Notes under the pieces: generated by a model | Seen by the model: only the letters and a program-made list of their open reading frames with translations | What the model was told of the DNA's origin: nothing | Databases searched by the model: none | Made by a program: the position numbers and the translations under genes | NCBI RefSeq assembly: GCF_900129215.1 | Contig: NZ_FQUQ01000002.1 | Span: forward strand, 1,633,397 to 1,697,396 | Length of the DNA stretch: 64,000 nucleotides | DNA from: Pedobacter caeni | GTDB taxonomy: Bacteria; Bacteroidota; Bacteroidia; Sphingobacteriales; Sphingobacteriaceae | Direction: 5' to 3' | Part shown: positions 34,658 to 42,346 of the stretch, piece after piece | Layout: each line of letters opens with the position of its first letter | Position numbering within the stretch: the stretch's first letter is position 1

Positions 34658-34930
34658 ATGTCAGCATTTGATTTAATCACAAAAGATGATCTGGAGAAGT
34701 TTAAAATTGAACTTTTTGCGGAATTAAAAAGGCCAGGTTACAAACTAAACAAGAAAGAAGAGCAAAAGGAATGGATTAAAAGCTATGAAGTTCGCACTCT
34801 TCTGAGTATATCGGCCGGAACATTAGCCACTCTTAGACGTAATGGGATAGTTCTTTTTTCAAAAATTGGCGGACTCCTTTGTTACAAGCATGATGATATA
34901 GTTAAACTACCGGAAGGGGCATCATCATGA
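34658..34930 (+). CDS. Helix-turn-helix protein of mobile-element type
   Basis: 90-aa small protein. The N-terminus is ITKDDLEKFKIELFAELKRP and the C-terminal HTH is EWIKSYEVRTLLSISAGTLA, TLRRNGIVLFSKIGGLLCYK and HDDIVKL. This is the HTH_17/excisionase-like domain found next to mobilization genes in many Bacteroidota integrative elements. Its stop overlaps the beginning of the relaxase remnant region. Probably a transcription or excision factor. Confidence 0.85.
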   Translation: MSAFDLITKDDLEKFKIELFAELKRPGYKLNKKEEQKEWIKSYEVRTLLSISAGTLATLRRNGIVLFSKIGGLLCYKHDDIVKLPEGASS

Positions 34931-34973
34931 AAAAGACAATCAAAAAAACTGCACTAATGCCCGCATTGATAAA

Positions 34974-35375
34974 GTGCTGTTAAAATATCAAAAGTTAACG
35001 AAAGCGACACTTACCGATGAATTGCGAAAACAAGGAATCAACCTTGTCACCAGAGAAAATAATGAAGGGCGCATTTATGGGGTAACTTTTGTCGATCATA
35101 AAAATAAGGTGGTATTCAAGGGTAGTGATTTAGATAAGCGCTACAGCGCTAACGCCTTATCTATGATGATTAGGGGTTCTGAAGACAGAGTAAGAGCCTT
35201 TCTGAAGCCCTCAAATACGCCAGGGACGTATTTAGACGCCAGAACGGAAGCTTATGGAAAAACCTATCTGGAACCGGCAGCAAACACTAACCTTCCCGAT
35301 GATCTTCTTGGAAAATCACTTTCTGACTACCTACCAAACATTAAGCGCAAGAGAAAAAAAGAAGAAGAGGATTAA
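34974..35375 (+). pseudogene. C-terminal part of a MobB-type relaxase
   Basis: Reading frame of ~133 aa (first usable start GTG 34974) that corresponds only to the C-terminal end of Bacteroidota relaxases: ARIDKVLLKYQKLTKATLTD, LRKQGINLVTRENNEGRIYG, VTFVDHKNKVVFKGSDLDKR and YSANALSMM. The N-terminal catalytic half with the HUH motif and Tyr is absent. The in-frame text continues upstream of 34974 (KNCTNARIDK), so the original gene was longer and has been replaced by the HTH gene region. A stand-alone product would lack nicking activity. Confidence 0.75.
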
Positions 35376-35394
35376 CCTTATAAAACGAAACTAT

Positions 35395-35970
35395 ATGAAT
35401 GCAGGAGAAGATACACAGAGCCTACGAAAGATCATTGAATTTACGAGGCTCATCAGCATTTTTATATTAAGCATACATTTTTATATGTGTTGTTACATGG
35501 CTTTCAAGCGCTTTGGCTGGACTGCTGAAATTACTGACCGCATTATTTTGAATATCTCAAAAACAGGTTTGTTTGATGATCTGCTTACACCTAAACTAGG
35601 TTCATTAATACTGCTTATATATCTCTTTTTGGCATTAAAAGATGAAAAGATCCGGCACATCGTTGATCAACATATTAAAAAAGGTTTTTCAATGTTCATA
35701 TATGATTACAAATTCGATGATTTAAGCAAAATTGCTTACAACAATCTACTGCAATATCAAGGAAACTATGCTATCAAACCTAAGTTCTTTGTAATTGACT
35801 TTGATAAGATATTTCACAGATGTAATCCGTTAGATCCTGAAAGTATGGATGATTTCACTGATGCAACGGAATCCGGCCGAACTATTATGCTTGGCCTCAA
35901 TAAAGACTGGAGCAAGAAATCCGGAGATTTTTTCGTCGAGTCTCCAATCAATTTTTTTACTACGAGATAA
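35395..35970 (+). pseudogene. Type IV coupling protein (TraG/YWFCY), deleted
   Basis: 191-aa remnant. The start ATG 35395 opens MNAGEDTQSLRKIIEFTRLI, then SIFILSIHFYMCCYMAFKRF, the YWFCY membrane domain, and DRIILNISKTGLFDDLLTPK. After ALKDEKIRHIVDQH the text jumps into the ATPase domain of the same family (KKGFSMFIYDYKFDDLSKIA, FHRCNPLDPESMDDFTDATE and SGDFFVESPINFF), so the part with Walker A (normally between these blocks) is gone. It then stops at FFTTR instead of continuing. Both an internal deletion and a C-terminal truncation are visible; the protein cannot be an active coupling ATPase. It marks the right side of the island. Confidence 0.8.
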
Positions 35971-36017
35971 GAAGATTACGGAATAAAAAATTAACATTCG
36001 GTGGGAAGCCACCACAG

Positions 36018-36046
36018 TTTAAGATTCTTAACATAGTTTAACTTTG
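36018..36046 (+). promoter_or_regulatory. Promoter of the 36098 gene
   Basis: TTTA (36018-36021), 17-bp spacer, and TAACTTTG (36039-36046) match the Bacteroidota -33/-7 pattern with one mismatch in the first box. The start codon lies about 50 bp downstream. Confidence 0.5.
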
Positions 36047-36097
36047 CTTAACACTTCTTCGTCAGATCTTTGGCTTAACAATATTTAAATAAGCGAT

Positions 36098-36583
36098 ATG
36101 AAAAAGCAATTTTTAGGGTTGTGTCTGCTGATGTTCGGATCTGGAGCATATGCACAACAAATTGAGATGACTGTACCAGGACTTGCAGCCCAACAATCTC
36201 CGATCTTTACAGCAAGAACTATGGAATCGGAACAACAGTTGCCATTGGGCAGGTACTTTCTGGTTGACCTGAGTGATTTGAAGCCTGGCAAAAGTATTGG
36301 CCCTGCTAAATTTAATGGCCGTACGGTTTCTATGGAAGAAGTTTTTATGCGTAAGTGGACTAAAGACAACGTTCAGGAATTTGTGTTTTTTGGCGACAAT
36401 AAGGATGCGCAAAACCTGATCCTGCTCTTGCCCCGGAATTTAACGCCGCAAACCTTGATGGCTGCGGACATGATGTCAAACCTTCAGAATTGCAATGCGG
36501 GTGGAATTATGATGCCAAGGATGCAGATGAGTCCGGTTATGGAAACCGTACCGGCATCACCTGTAGTAAAAGCTAACGATTAA
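36098..36583 (+). CDS. Secreted hypothetical protein
   Basis: 161-aa exported protein with signal MKKQFLGLCLLMFGSGAYAQ. The mature part (QIEMTVPGLAAQQSPIFTAR; LPLGRYFLVDLSDLKPGKSI; VQEFVFFGDNKDAQNLILLL) ends in a Met/Pro-rich segment (AGGIMMPRMQMSPVMETVP). No recognised family. Own promoter upstream and hairpin downstream, so a single-gene unit just right of the island. Confidence 0.75.
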   Translation: MKKQFLGLCLLMFGSGAYAQQIEMTVPGLAAQQSPIFTARTMESEQQLPLGRYFLVDLSDLKPGKSIGPAKFNGRTVSMEEVFMRKWTKDNVQEFVFFGDNKDAQNLILLLPRNLTPQTLMAADMMSNLQNCNAGGIMMPRMQMSPVMETVPASPVVKAND

Positions 36584-36592
36584 ACTTTTTCC

Positions 36593-36625
36593 AAGGGGAG
36601 ATGGTGTCGTTTGCCGTCTCCCTTT
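36593..36625 (+). terminator. Hairpin terminator after the 36098 gene
   Basis: Stem AAGGGGAGA / TCTCCCTTT with one G-T pair around a 15-base loop, starting 10 bp after the stop. Only a short T run follows. Confidence 0.55.
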
Positions 36626-36633
36626 AGCATTAT

Positions 36634-36657
36634 TTAACGAATTGTAACATTCGTTAA
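36634..36657. repeat. 8-bp inverted repeat
   Basis: TTAACGAA-ttgtaaca-TTCGTTAA, perfect arms. It lies just after the terminator; function unknown. Beyond it, 36658-37042 shows no coding text. Confidence 0.4.
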
Positions 36658-37042
36658 TAGTATTCGGGCTCATATTTAGGCAGAGGAAAATAACGAAAAT
36701 TACAATTTAGGGAGCAAATTAATACCCTAATTTTCCTCTTGTGCGGTTTCATTTTACAGCCTTTTTTGACAGTTAGTGCTACAATCTACTCAACTCGGGA
36801 AATGATGAGACGTTTGGCTAAGTCAATCGAATTGAAACCATTAATGATTGTTTCGCAATCTGAATCTCCGTTAATATTGACTTTTTTATATGACCATTTA
36901 AAGTGAATTTTTTCTATCGACTGGCGATACGTTTGGTCGAGAATTGTGCCTTTAAATGAGCAGCTTTTGGGGAGCTTCCAGGTCCGATTATGCGCAAGTT
37001 AAAATTACAATTAGCAAAATTTTGTTGTATAACTAAAAGATA

Positions 37043-37075
37043 GATACAATCTGTGGAATAATTGATACGATTTGT
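37043..37075 (+). promoter_or_regulatory. Paired direct repeats upstream of the surface/glycan locus
   Basis: GATACAATCTGT (37043-37054) and GATACGATTTGT (37064-37075), 21 bp apart start to start (two helical turns), about 110 bp upstream of the start at 37186. A nearly identical pair lies at 53036-53068 near the other end of the locus. This looks like a binding site for a regulator that recognises direct repeats. Confidence 0.5.
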
Positions 37076-37185
37076 TTAATTGGCAATGCGTTAAACACTT
37101 TTCTTTACATTATCATTGAATACAAGGTAATTGTGTGATAATGTTAAAAAAATAAGTAACCAAATATTATAGTTAATTTATTATT

Positions 37186-38478
37186 ATGAGAAACCATAGC
37201 TCTCTGGTTAGGTCTGTCAGATTTAGTTTATCTGTACTTGTCTTTTTTTTCTTTTTACAAACAAAGGCGCAAAATCATACTTTAGCTATAAACGTCCAAA
37301 ATTTTCCTGATTCCCTGAGCAGAAAAGAGATTAGAATAGATCCCTCATCAGCAACCTTAGAAACTCCGACAGCTGAACTATTCGATTCTGTAGTTTATGT
37401 ACCCTTACAAACTATAAAACAAAGTATATTTTCCGGCATTGACCAAATGGAGGTGACCAGGAAATGTTATGTCATCCTTGATGAGTCTTTAAACTCGATA
37501 TTTTTATTTACTAAAGATGGAAAGTTCTATAATAAAATAGTTAATAGCGATAAAACTGTGGAGAGCAGCTACAAAAAGATCGGGAAGTTTGTGGTCGATG
37601 AAAAAAAGGAAGAAATCTCCTTTCTGGATCCCCATTCTTTTTATAGGTTTTACTATTCTTTTGAGGGTAAGTATCTTAGGAAAACGCCAAAGGTCATCTC
37701 CGGAGAAGATTTCTATCACATGTCTACGGGATTGGATATTTATTTAAGGAGTGCCAATCAAATGCTTTATCGTTCCAATAAAGCATTTTTTGAATCAAAG
37801 CCAAAGGAGGCTACAAACAGCATTCTGGTTGTGGACAGTTTGAAAAAAATCAGGTATGGATATTTGCCTTTAGATACCTCAATTGTAGCTTTAGATGATT
37901 TGTATGGGGTAGCCCAGACTTTTTATAATAACCATAGCGGCAAGATTACACTTTCTATTCCTTACAATTATAATATTTATGAAATTGACAGCATAGGTAA
38001 GATGACCAGTACCTATCGGTTTGTATTGCCGGCAATGAACAGCCTCCCCAATGACTTTATGAAAAATCCAATTTATAAAGGAAACCGGATATCCTATCTC
38101 AATAATAATAAGAACGCGGTATATTCCATTACGGACTTTTATCAGGGAAATAAATTGGTTACTTTCAGATTGGTCAACAGCATGGATCTGCACAACTTTC
38201 TTTTGTACAACTTACAGACGGCAGAATTGATCTCCATGATTGAAATAATGCCAGATCATACCTGTTTTAAACTCCCGATTGTGCAGCGTAGGATTTATGG
38301 CGTTGCAGATAGTAACTCTTTCATTTCCGCTTTATCGGCTTCAACGCTCTTCAGTGCGAAAGAAAAGTTGCGTAAAGACAAAAATTGGGAAAAGCAGCTT
38401 CCACAACATTTAAAGAATTTCTATAAAGGCGATCAACTGCAAAATCCGGTGCTTACACTTCTATACCTGAAAAAATAG
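37186..38478 (+). CDS. 6-bladed beta-propeller protein
   Basis: 430-aa exported protein with signal sequence (SLSVLVFFFFLQTKAQ). The remainder matches the 6-bladed beta-propeller (DUF5128-type) family: IRIDPSSATLETPTAELFDS, VVYVPLQTIKQSIFSGIDQM, YVILDESLNSIFLFTKDGKF and FVVDEKKEEISFLDPHSFYR. It resembles the next gene closely along its whole length (both continue DSVVYxPLxT, and DLYGV...NHSGK against DLYGV...NRHAGK), so the two are tandem duplicates. Such proteins occur next to small secreted peptides and TlpA-like proteins in Bacteroidota. First gene of the locus. Confidence 0.85.
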   Translation: MRNHSSLVRSVRFSLSVLVFFFFLQTKAQNHTLAINVQNFPDSLSRKEIRIDPSSATLETPTAELFDSVVYVPLQTIKQSIFSGIDQMEVTRKCYVILDESLNSIFLFTKDGKFYNKIVNSDKTVESSYKKIGKFVVDEKKEEISFLDPHSFYRFYYSFEGKYLRKTPKVISGEDFYHMSTGLDIYLRSANQMLYRSNKAFFESKPKEATNSILVVDSLKKIRYGYLPLDTSIVALDDLYGVAQTFYNNHSGKITLSIPYNYNIYEIDSIGKMTSTYRFVLPAMNSLPNDFMKNPIYKGNRISYLNNNKNAVYSITDFYQGNKLVTFRLVNSMDLHNFLLYNLQTAELISMIEIMPDHTCFKLPIVQRRIYGVADSNSFISALSASTLFSAKEKLRKDKNWEKQLPQHLKNFYKGDQLQNPVLTLLYLKK

Positions 38479-38508
38479 CTCAATATCTTACTATAAACTA
38501 ACTATTGA

Positions 38509-39819
38509 ATGTTATACGCTCACACCTGCAAGAAAACTCTAAATAGAGTATATTGCTTTGGCTCTTTTCTATTGATGGCAATTTTGCTTGTCTCCTGTAC
38601 TACAGGAGGCAAGAGGCCTCCTTTAAAAGCCACTTACCTTCCCGACACGGCAAGTTTAAAGTTGCTGAAAATTGATCCCGCAAAAACTGAAGAAGATCCT
38701 TTAGGTTCTGCCATACTGGATTCGGTGGTATATCTGCCTTTGGAAACAACAGGAGAAAGTATGTTTTCAAATATTAATCAACTGGAGGTCACCAAAAGCT
38801 ATTATATTATTGCTGACGAGACGACAAATTCTATTTTGCTGTTTACTAAGAATGGCCGGTTTTATAGCAAGATCTCTAATCGGGGCCATAAAGTAGAAGA
38901 CAGCTATAAAAAGATCGATAAATTCGCCGTAAATGAAAGCAAGCTGCAGGTCATCTTTGCCGATCAGCATACGGACTATATTTTTTACTACGCTTTTGAT
39001 GGCAAATTCCTTAAAAAGGTAAAGAAAGATTTCAACTCAGAGGGATACTATGCGCTATCTGAAAACCATACTTGTTTTTACCGGTCGACGGACCAGATGT
39101 TGTATAGATCCGCAGCGCAATATTTTGCCCGTAATAAAGAGGCCGAACGCAGCAGGATTGTCGTTGCCAACCAAAAGGAAATAAAAAAATGGTATTTACC
39201 CATAGATACCATTGGTTTAGGACCGGATGATCTCTATGGGGTATCTCAATATTTCTATAATAGACATGCCGGAAAAGTGACCTTGACTTTACCATATGAC
39301 TATAATGTTTACGAGATAGATAGTGCCGGACAATTATTCAATAGTTACCGGTTCGTACTGCCAATGAAGGATGTCTTACCCGCTGATTTCCTTATCAGTG
39401 ATGAATACAAGGGGAAGCGGATCAGGTATCTGGAGAAACATAAACCATTCGTTTATGCGATTGCAGATTTCTATAAGGTAGGGAATTACATTACTTTTCG
39501 GCCAATAAATGGCCTCGATCTGCACAATTATCTGTTGTACAATTTGTCCAGCAAAAAATTATTTTCAATAGGAACAATCGTATCTGATTCGCTTTCTTTT
39601 AAACTCCCCTTAACAGAAGGGAGAATTTATGGGGTAGAACCTGATCAGGCCCTTGTTTCTTTAGTGGCTTCCTCATCATTATTCAAAGCTAAGTTGTACC
39701 TGAGTGGCAACGAGCAGTGGGACAAGAGTTTGCCTCCTGTTTTGAAGAAGTTTTTCTCCGGAACCAATTTTCAGAATCCGGTATTGACACTTTTATATGT
39801 GAAGAAAGAATCACAATAA
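38509..39819 (+). CDS. 6-bladed beta-propeller lipoprotein
   Basis: 436-aa lipoprotein: FGSFLLMAILLVSCTTGGKR with lipobox LVSC. The propeller body parallels the previous gene: KIDPAKTEEDPLGSAILDSV, VYLPLETTGESMFSNINQLE, IIADETTNSILLFTKNGRFY and YFYNRHAGKVTLTLPYDYNV. It follows the first copy by 30 bp. Two adjacent propellers with different anchoring (one plain signal, one lipobox) suggest a surface pair. Function unknown; ligand-binding or sensing is inference. Confidence 0.85.
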   Translation: MLYAHTCKKTLNRVYCFGSFLLMAILLVSCTTGGKRPPLKATYLPDTASLKLLKIDPAKTEEDPLGSAILDSVVYLPLETTGESMFSNINQLEVTKSYYIIADETTNSILLFTKNGRFYSKISNRGHKVEDSYKKIDKFAVNESKLQVIFADQHTDYIFYYAFDGKFLKKVKKDFNSEGYYALSENHTCFYRSTDQMLYRSAAQYFARNKEAERSRIVVANQKEIKKWYLPIDTIGLGPDDLYGVSQYFYNRHAGKVTLTLPYDYNVYEIDSAGQLFNSYRFVLPMKDVLPADFLISDEYKGKRIRYLEKHKPFVYAIADFYKVGNYITFRPINGLDLHNYLLYNLSSKKLFSIGTIVSDSLSFKLPLTEGRIYGVEPDQALVSLVASSSLFKAKLYLSGNEQWDKSLPPVLKKFFSGTNFQNPVLTLLYVKKESQ

Positions 39820-39871
39820 AAGTCGGCTCAACGTCTATCCAAATATAATTATAACCTTCAATTTAAATTTT

Positions 39872-40390
39872 ATGAAAAATAAATTAACAAACAGGAAGAA
39901 GTGGTTCTTCGTTACGATAGCAACCTCTTTTCTATTTAGCTTAAGCGTACAATTCAATTTGTTTGCTCAGGCCCCAACGGGTAATTGTGCCCAGGTTCTT
40001 CCAGCCGTGTATGGATATGTGAATGGCACACAGAAGACCGTAGATTGTGTTTATTGTAGTTTGACCGGAGCATCAGCAACTGTTGTGATAGACGGCAAAG
40101 AGGTTGGCATTAAGTATAAACGTGCAAAAATGAGCGTTCAGGCAACTGTAAGGTCATGCGTAAAGGATGAGAATATGCAACGGTCCTGTATGGAAGTGAT
40201 CCTGAATCCACCTCTTGGACCAATTGGTGATTTATGTGAGGATCTGTTCGTACCAAGTACGGGTGGAGGATCCGGAACGGGTAGCGGAACCGGAACAGGA
40301 AGTGGAACCGGAACGGGTAGCGGAACCGGAACGGGAAGTGGAACCGGTACGGGTACAACACCAGGAGGTACCGGTACGGGAACAAAATAA
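39872..40390 (+). CDS. Secreted Cys-containing protein with (GSGTGT)n tail
   Basis: 172-aa protein. The first ~34 residues form a long signal (FFVTIATSFLFSLSVQFNLF, AQ). A compact domain with six cysteines follows (NCAQVLPAVYGYV; VDCVYCSLTG; RSCVKDENMQRSCMEVIL; DLCEDLFVPS). From about residue 131 the tail is almost only Gly, Ser and Thr (GGGSGTGSGTGTGSGTGTGS...), ending TPGGTGTGTK. It takes the slot where small secreted peptides follow beta-propeller genes in other Bacteroidota. The Ser/Thr-rich tail would be a good O-glycosylation target, and sugar transferases follow directly (inference). No known family. Confidence 0.7.
   Translation: MKNKLTNRKKWFFVTIATSFLFSLSVQFNLFAQAPTGNCAQVLPAVYGYVNGTQKTVDCVYCSLTGASATVVIDGKEVGIKYKRAKMSVQATVRSCVKDENMQRSCMEVILNPPLGPIGDLCEDLFVPSTGGGSGTGSGTGTGSGTGTGSGTGTGSGTGTGTTPGGTGTGTK
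40258..40390 (+). repeat. In-frame 18-bp tandem repeats (GSGTGT units)
   Basis: Repeats of GGAACCGGAACGGGTAGC and close variants encode the tail of the 172-aa protein. Such repeats are prone to slip and change copy number. Confidence 0.7.
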
Positions 40391-40417
40391 CAGGTCCAAT
40401 TTTAACCATTATCTCAA

Positions 40418-40454
40418 GCCATCTTTTAGGAGTGGATAGACCCTTAAAGATGGC
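40418..40454 (+). terminator. Hairpin between the 172-aa gene and the GT-C gene
   Basis: GCCATCTTT (40418-40426) pairs perfectly with AAAGATGGC (40446-40454). It may be a partial terminator lowering expression of the downstream genes relative to the secreted protein. Confidence 0.5.
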
Positions 40455-40465
40455 CTTATTCTGAT

Positions 40466-41695
40466 ATGAAGAACAAGCTTCCTTTTGTATTCCTGCTGGT
40501 TATTCTGATGTCTTTGATTTATAAAGGACTGAATGAGTTGCGCTTTGCAAATGTAGACGATCAATGGATGTTATTAGATGACGTCCTGGTCAGACCGGCA
40601 AAATTTGATCCTGAATTTTTAAAAAAGGTATTTACGAATATCAATTCATTGCAATACGCTCCTTTAAATACGCTGTATTACTATCTGATTTATAAAATCA
40701 ATGGATACGATCCCTATTGGTACCATTTAATCTCTTTTTTCGTGCATGTAGCGAATACGGTATTAATTTATATCATTTCTAAAACCATATTCAGGTTGTT
40801 TCATATCAATAATGCAATGGTGCTGGCATATGTGGTCAGTGTGCTATGGGCAATCCTGCCATTCAATGTTGAATCAGTGGTATGGATTTCTGCCTCAAAA
40901 ATATTGCTGTTCAGTTTCTTTGGGCTGCTTTCCTTTATGTGGTTTATAAAGGCTTATGTGAATGGGAGTAGAGGATATTATTTGTTGAGTATTTTAGCGT
41001 TCACACTGGCTTTTTTAGCCAAGGAGCAAGCCGTTCTGTTATCGGTTATGTTTCTGGTATTTCGTTATTGCTACGACCGGCAGTATGATAAGGTGGACCT
41101 GAAACGGACCATTGTTTATATGCTGCCCTTTATGGCACTGGCGTTGGCATTTGGATTGGTCACCGTTTATGCGGCTGTTTATGGAGATGGGAGCCATGAC
41201 ATTACCCGGTATCCTTTTTACCAGCGGATTGTGTTGACTTTTTATTGCCTGTGTTTTTATGTATTTAACCTGTTCGTCCCTATCAACCTTCATTATCATT
41301 ATCCCTTTCCAAATGTTGCCGGAGAAGCTTTGCCACTTAAATTTTATGTTTATCCTATAGTGTTTGGTTTACTTTCATGGCAGTTGAGGGGATTACTTAT
41401 GGGCGGGAAAAATTTCAATTTTTATCTCTTATGTATAGGGATTTTTTTCGCTCATTTATTATTGTCTATCCAGGTATTTCCATTGGCAAGGGCTGCTGTG
41501 GTGGCCGACAGGTATATGTATTTATCATCCTTTGGCCTCTTAATGATGGCCGTTGTTGCAGTTGGAGGAAATATCCGTTTTGAGCAGCTGACCTTCAGCA
41601 ATAAAGCAATTATCGGGTGCTGTACAATCTATATCATCGTCATCGCGTATTACAGCTTCAATCTGGTCAACAATTGGCAGGGCATGAACTTATAG
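40466..41695 (+). CDS. GT-C membrane glycosyltransferase-like protein (TMTC-like)
   Basis: 409-aa polytopic protein with about ten hydrophobic helices. In the first loop it has NVDDQWMLLDDV (the acidic GT-C catalytic-type DD), then INSLQYAPLNTLYYYLIYKI, YDPYWYHLISFFVHVANTVL, WAILPFNVESVVWISASKIL and LAFLAKEQAVLLSVMFL. These blocks match the O-mannosyltransferase-like TMTC/GT-C group, in which a dolichol-type lipid-linked sugar is moved onto a Ser/Thr acceptor outside the cell membrane. TPR repeats found in eukaryotic TMTC proteins are missing. Substrate unknown. It follows the secreted Ser/Thr-tailed protein, the natural acceptor candidate (inference). Confidence 0.72.
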   Translation: MKNKLPFVFLLVILMSLIYKGLNELRFANVDDQWMLLDDVLVRPAKFDPEFLKKVFTNINSLQYAPLNTLYYYLIYKINGYDPYWYHLISFFVHVANTVLIYIISKTIFRLFHINNAMVLAYVVSVLWAILPFNVESVVWISASKILLFSFFGLLSFMWFIKAYVNGSRGYYLLSILAFTLAFLAKEQAVLLSVMFLVFRYCYDRQYDKVDLKRTIVYMLPFMALALAFGLVTVYAAVYGDGSHDITRYPFYQRIVLTFYCLCFYVFNLFVPINLHYHYPFPNVAGEALPLKFYVYPIVFGLLSWQLRGLLMGGKNFNFYLLCIGIFFAHLLLSIQVFPLARAAVVADRYMYLSSFGLLMMAVVAVGGNIRFEQLTFSNKAIIGCCTIYIIVIAYYSFNLVNNWQGMNL

Positions 41696-41704
41696 CAATA
41701 AAAT

Positions 41705-42346
41705 ATGAACAAAGATAATTTACTAAATCTGACACTGACCTTGCTGATGGCTACAACCACCACATTGGTGTTCCTGTTAATGAAACCTAAAGCCAGACTG
41801 GAGCAGGTAATTGTTGCTCCGAAAGTGGCGGATGACGGACCGATTGTAAAGCTGAAATCTGCTTTTTACAACTTATATCCAACCCTGGTTATTCCCAGCG
41901 ATAATAAATTGGTCTCTAATAAAACATTGGTTAAAACTCCCGAAGGCCAAGCCCGCTCTTTGAAAGAACTGGTTGGAGATCAACCTAAGTTAATATTGAG
42001 GTATTCTCACATTGATTGTGAGGTTTGTGTAGATTCAGTGGTTTCGCAGATCAACAGGATTACTAAACGTGATCAGCTTCCGGAAGTGCTGATTCTGACA
42101 GACATCTACACGGAAAGAGATTTCTTAATTAAAACCCGAAACAAGAAATATGCTTTTGCCACCTATGGCCTGCCGGGAACGAACCTCGGCTTGCCCCTGG
42201 AAAACAAAAACCTGCCCTTCTTATTTGTATTAACCCCAGACTTCAAAGCCACCAAAATATTTGTTCCTTTTAAAGAAGTGCCTTACCAGACCACAGAATA
42301 TCTTAAAGAAATATTCAGGTATTTAAATGTTCCGGTATATGAATAA
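41705..42346 (+). CDS. Membrane-anchored thioredoxin-like protein
   Basis: 213-aa protein with an N-terminal membrane helix (LTLTLLMATTTTLVFLLM) and an exported redoxin-like domain: KLILRYSHIDCEVCVDSVVS with a CEVC (CxxC) motif at the place of the redox site, LPEVLILTDIYTERDFLIKT, and NLPFLFVLTPDFKATKIFVP with a cis-Pro-like site. It resembles TlpA/redoxin relatives that neighbour 6-bladed propeller genes. It probably handles disulfides of exported proteins, possibly of the six-cysteine protein at 39872 (inference). The stop overlaps the next start by 8 bp. Confidence 0.7.
   Translation: MNKDNLLNLTLTLLMATTTTLVFLLMKPKARLEQVIVAPKVADDGPIVKLKSAFYNLYPTLVIPSDNKLVSNKTLVKTPEGQARSLKELVGDQPKLILRYSHIDCEVCVDSVVSQINRITKRDQLPEVLILTDIYTERDFLIKTRNKKYAFATYGLPGTNLGLPLENKNLPFLFVLTPDFKATKIFVPFKEVPYQTTEYLKEIFRYLNVPVYE

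Noticed and set aside
40258..40390. Possible CRISPR-like repetition
   Set aside because: The 18-bp units are contiguous, in frame and without spacers.
40110..40409. 99-codon minus-strand frame rich in Phe/Arg/Tyr/Pro
   Set aside because: It is the antisense reading of the GSGTGT repeat, so its regularity is a by-product.
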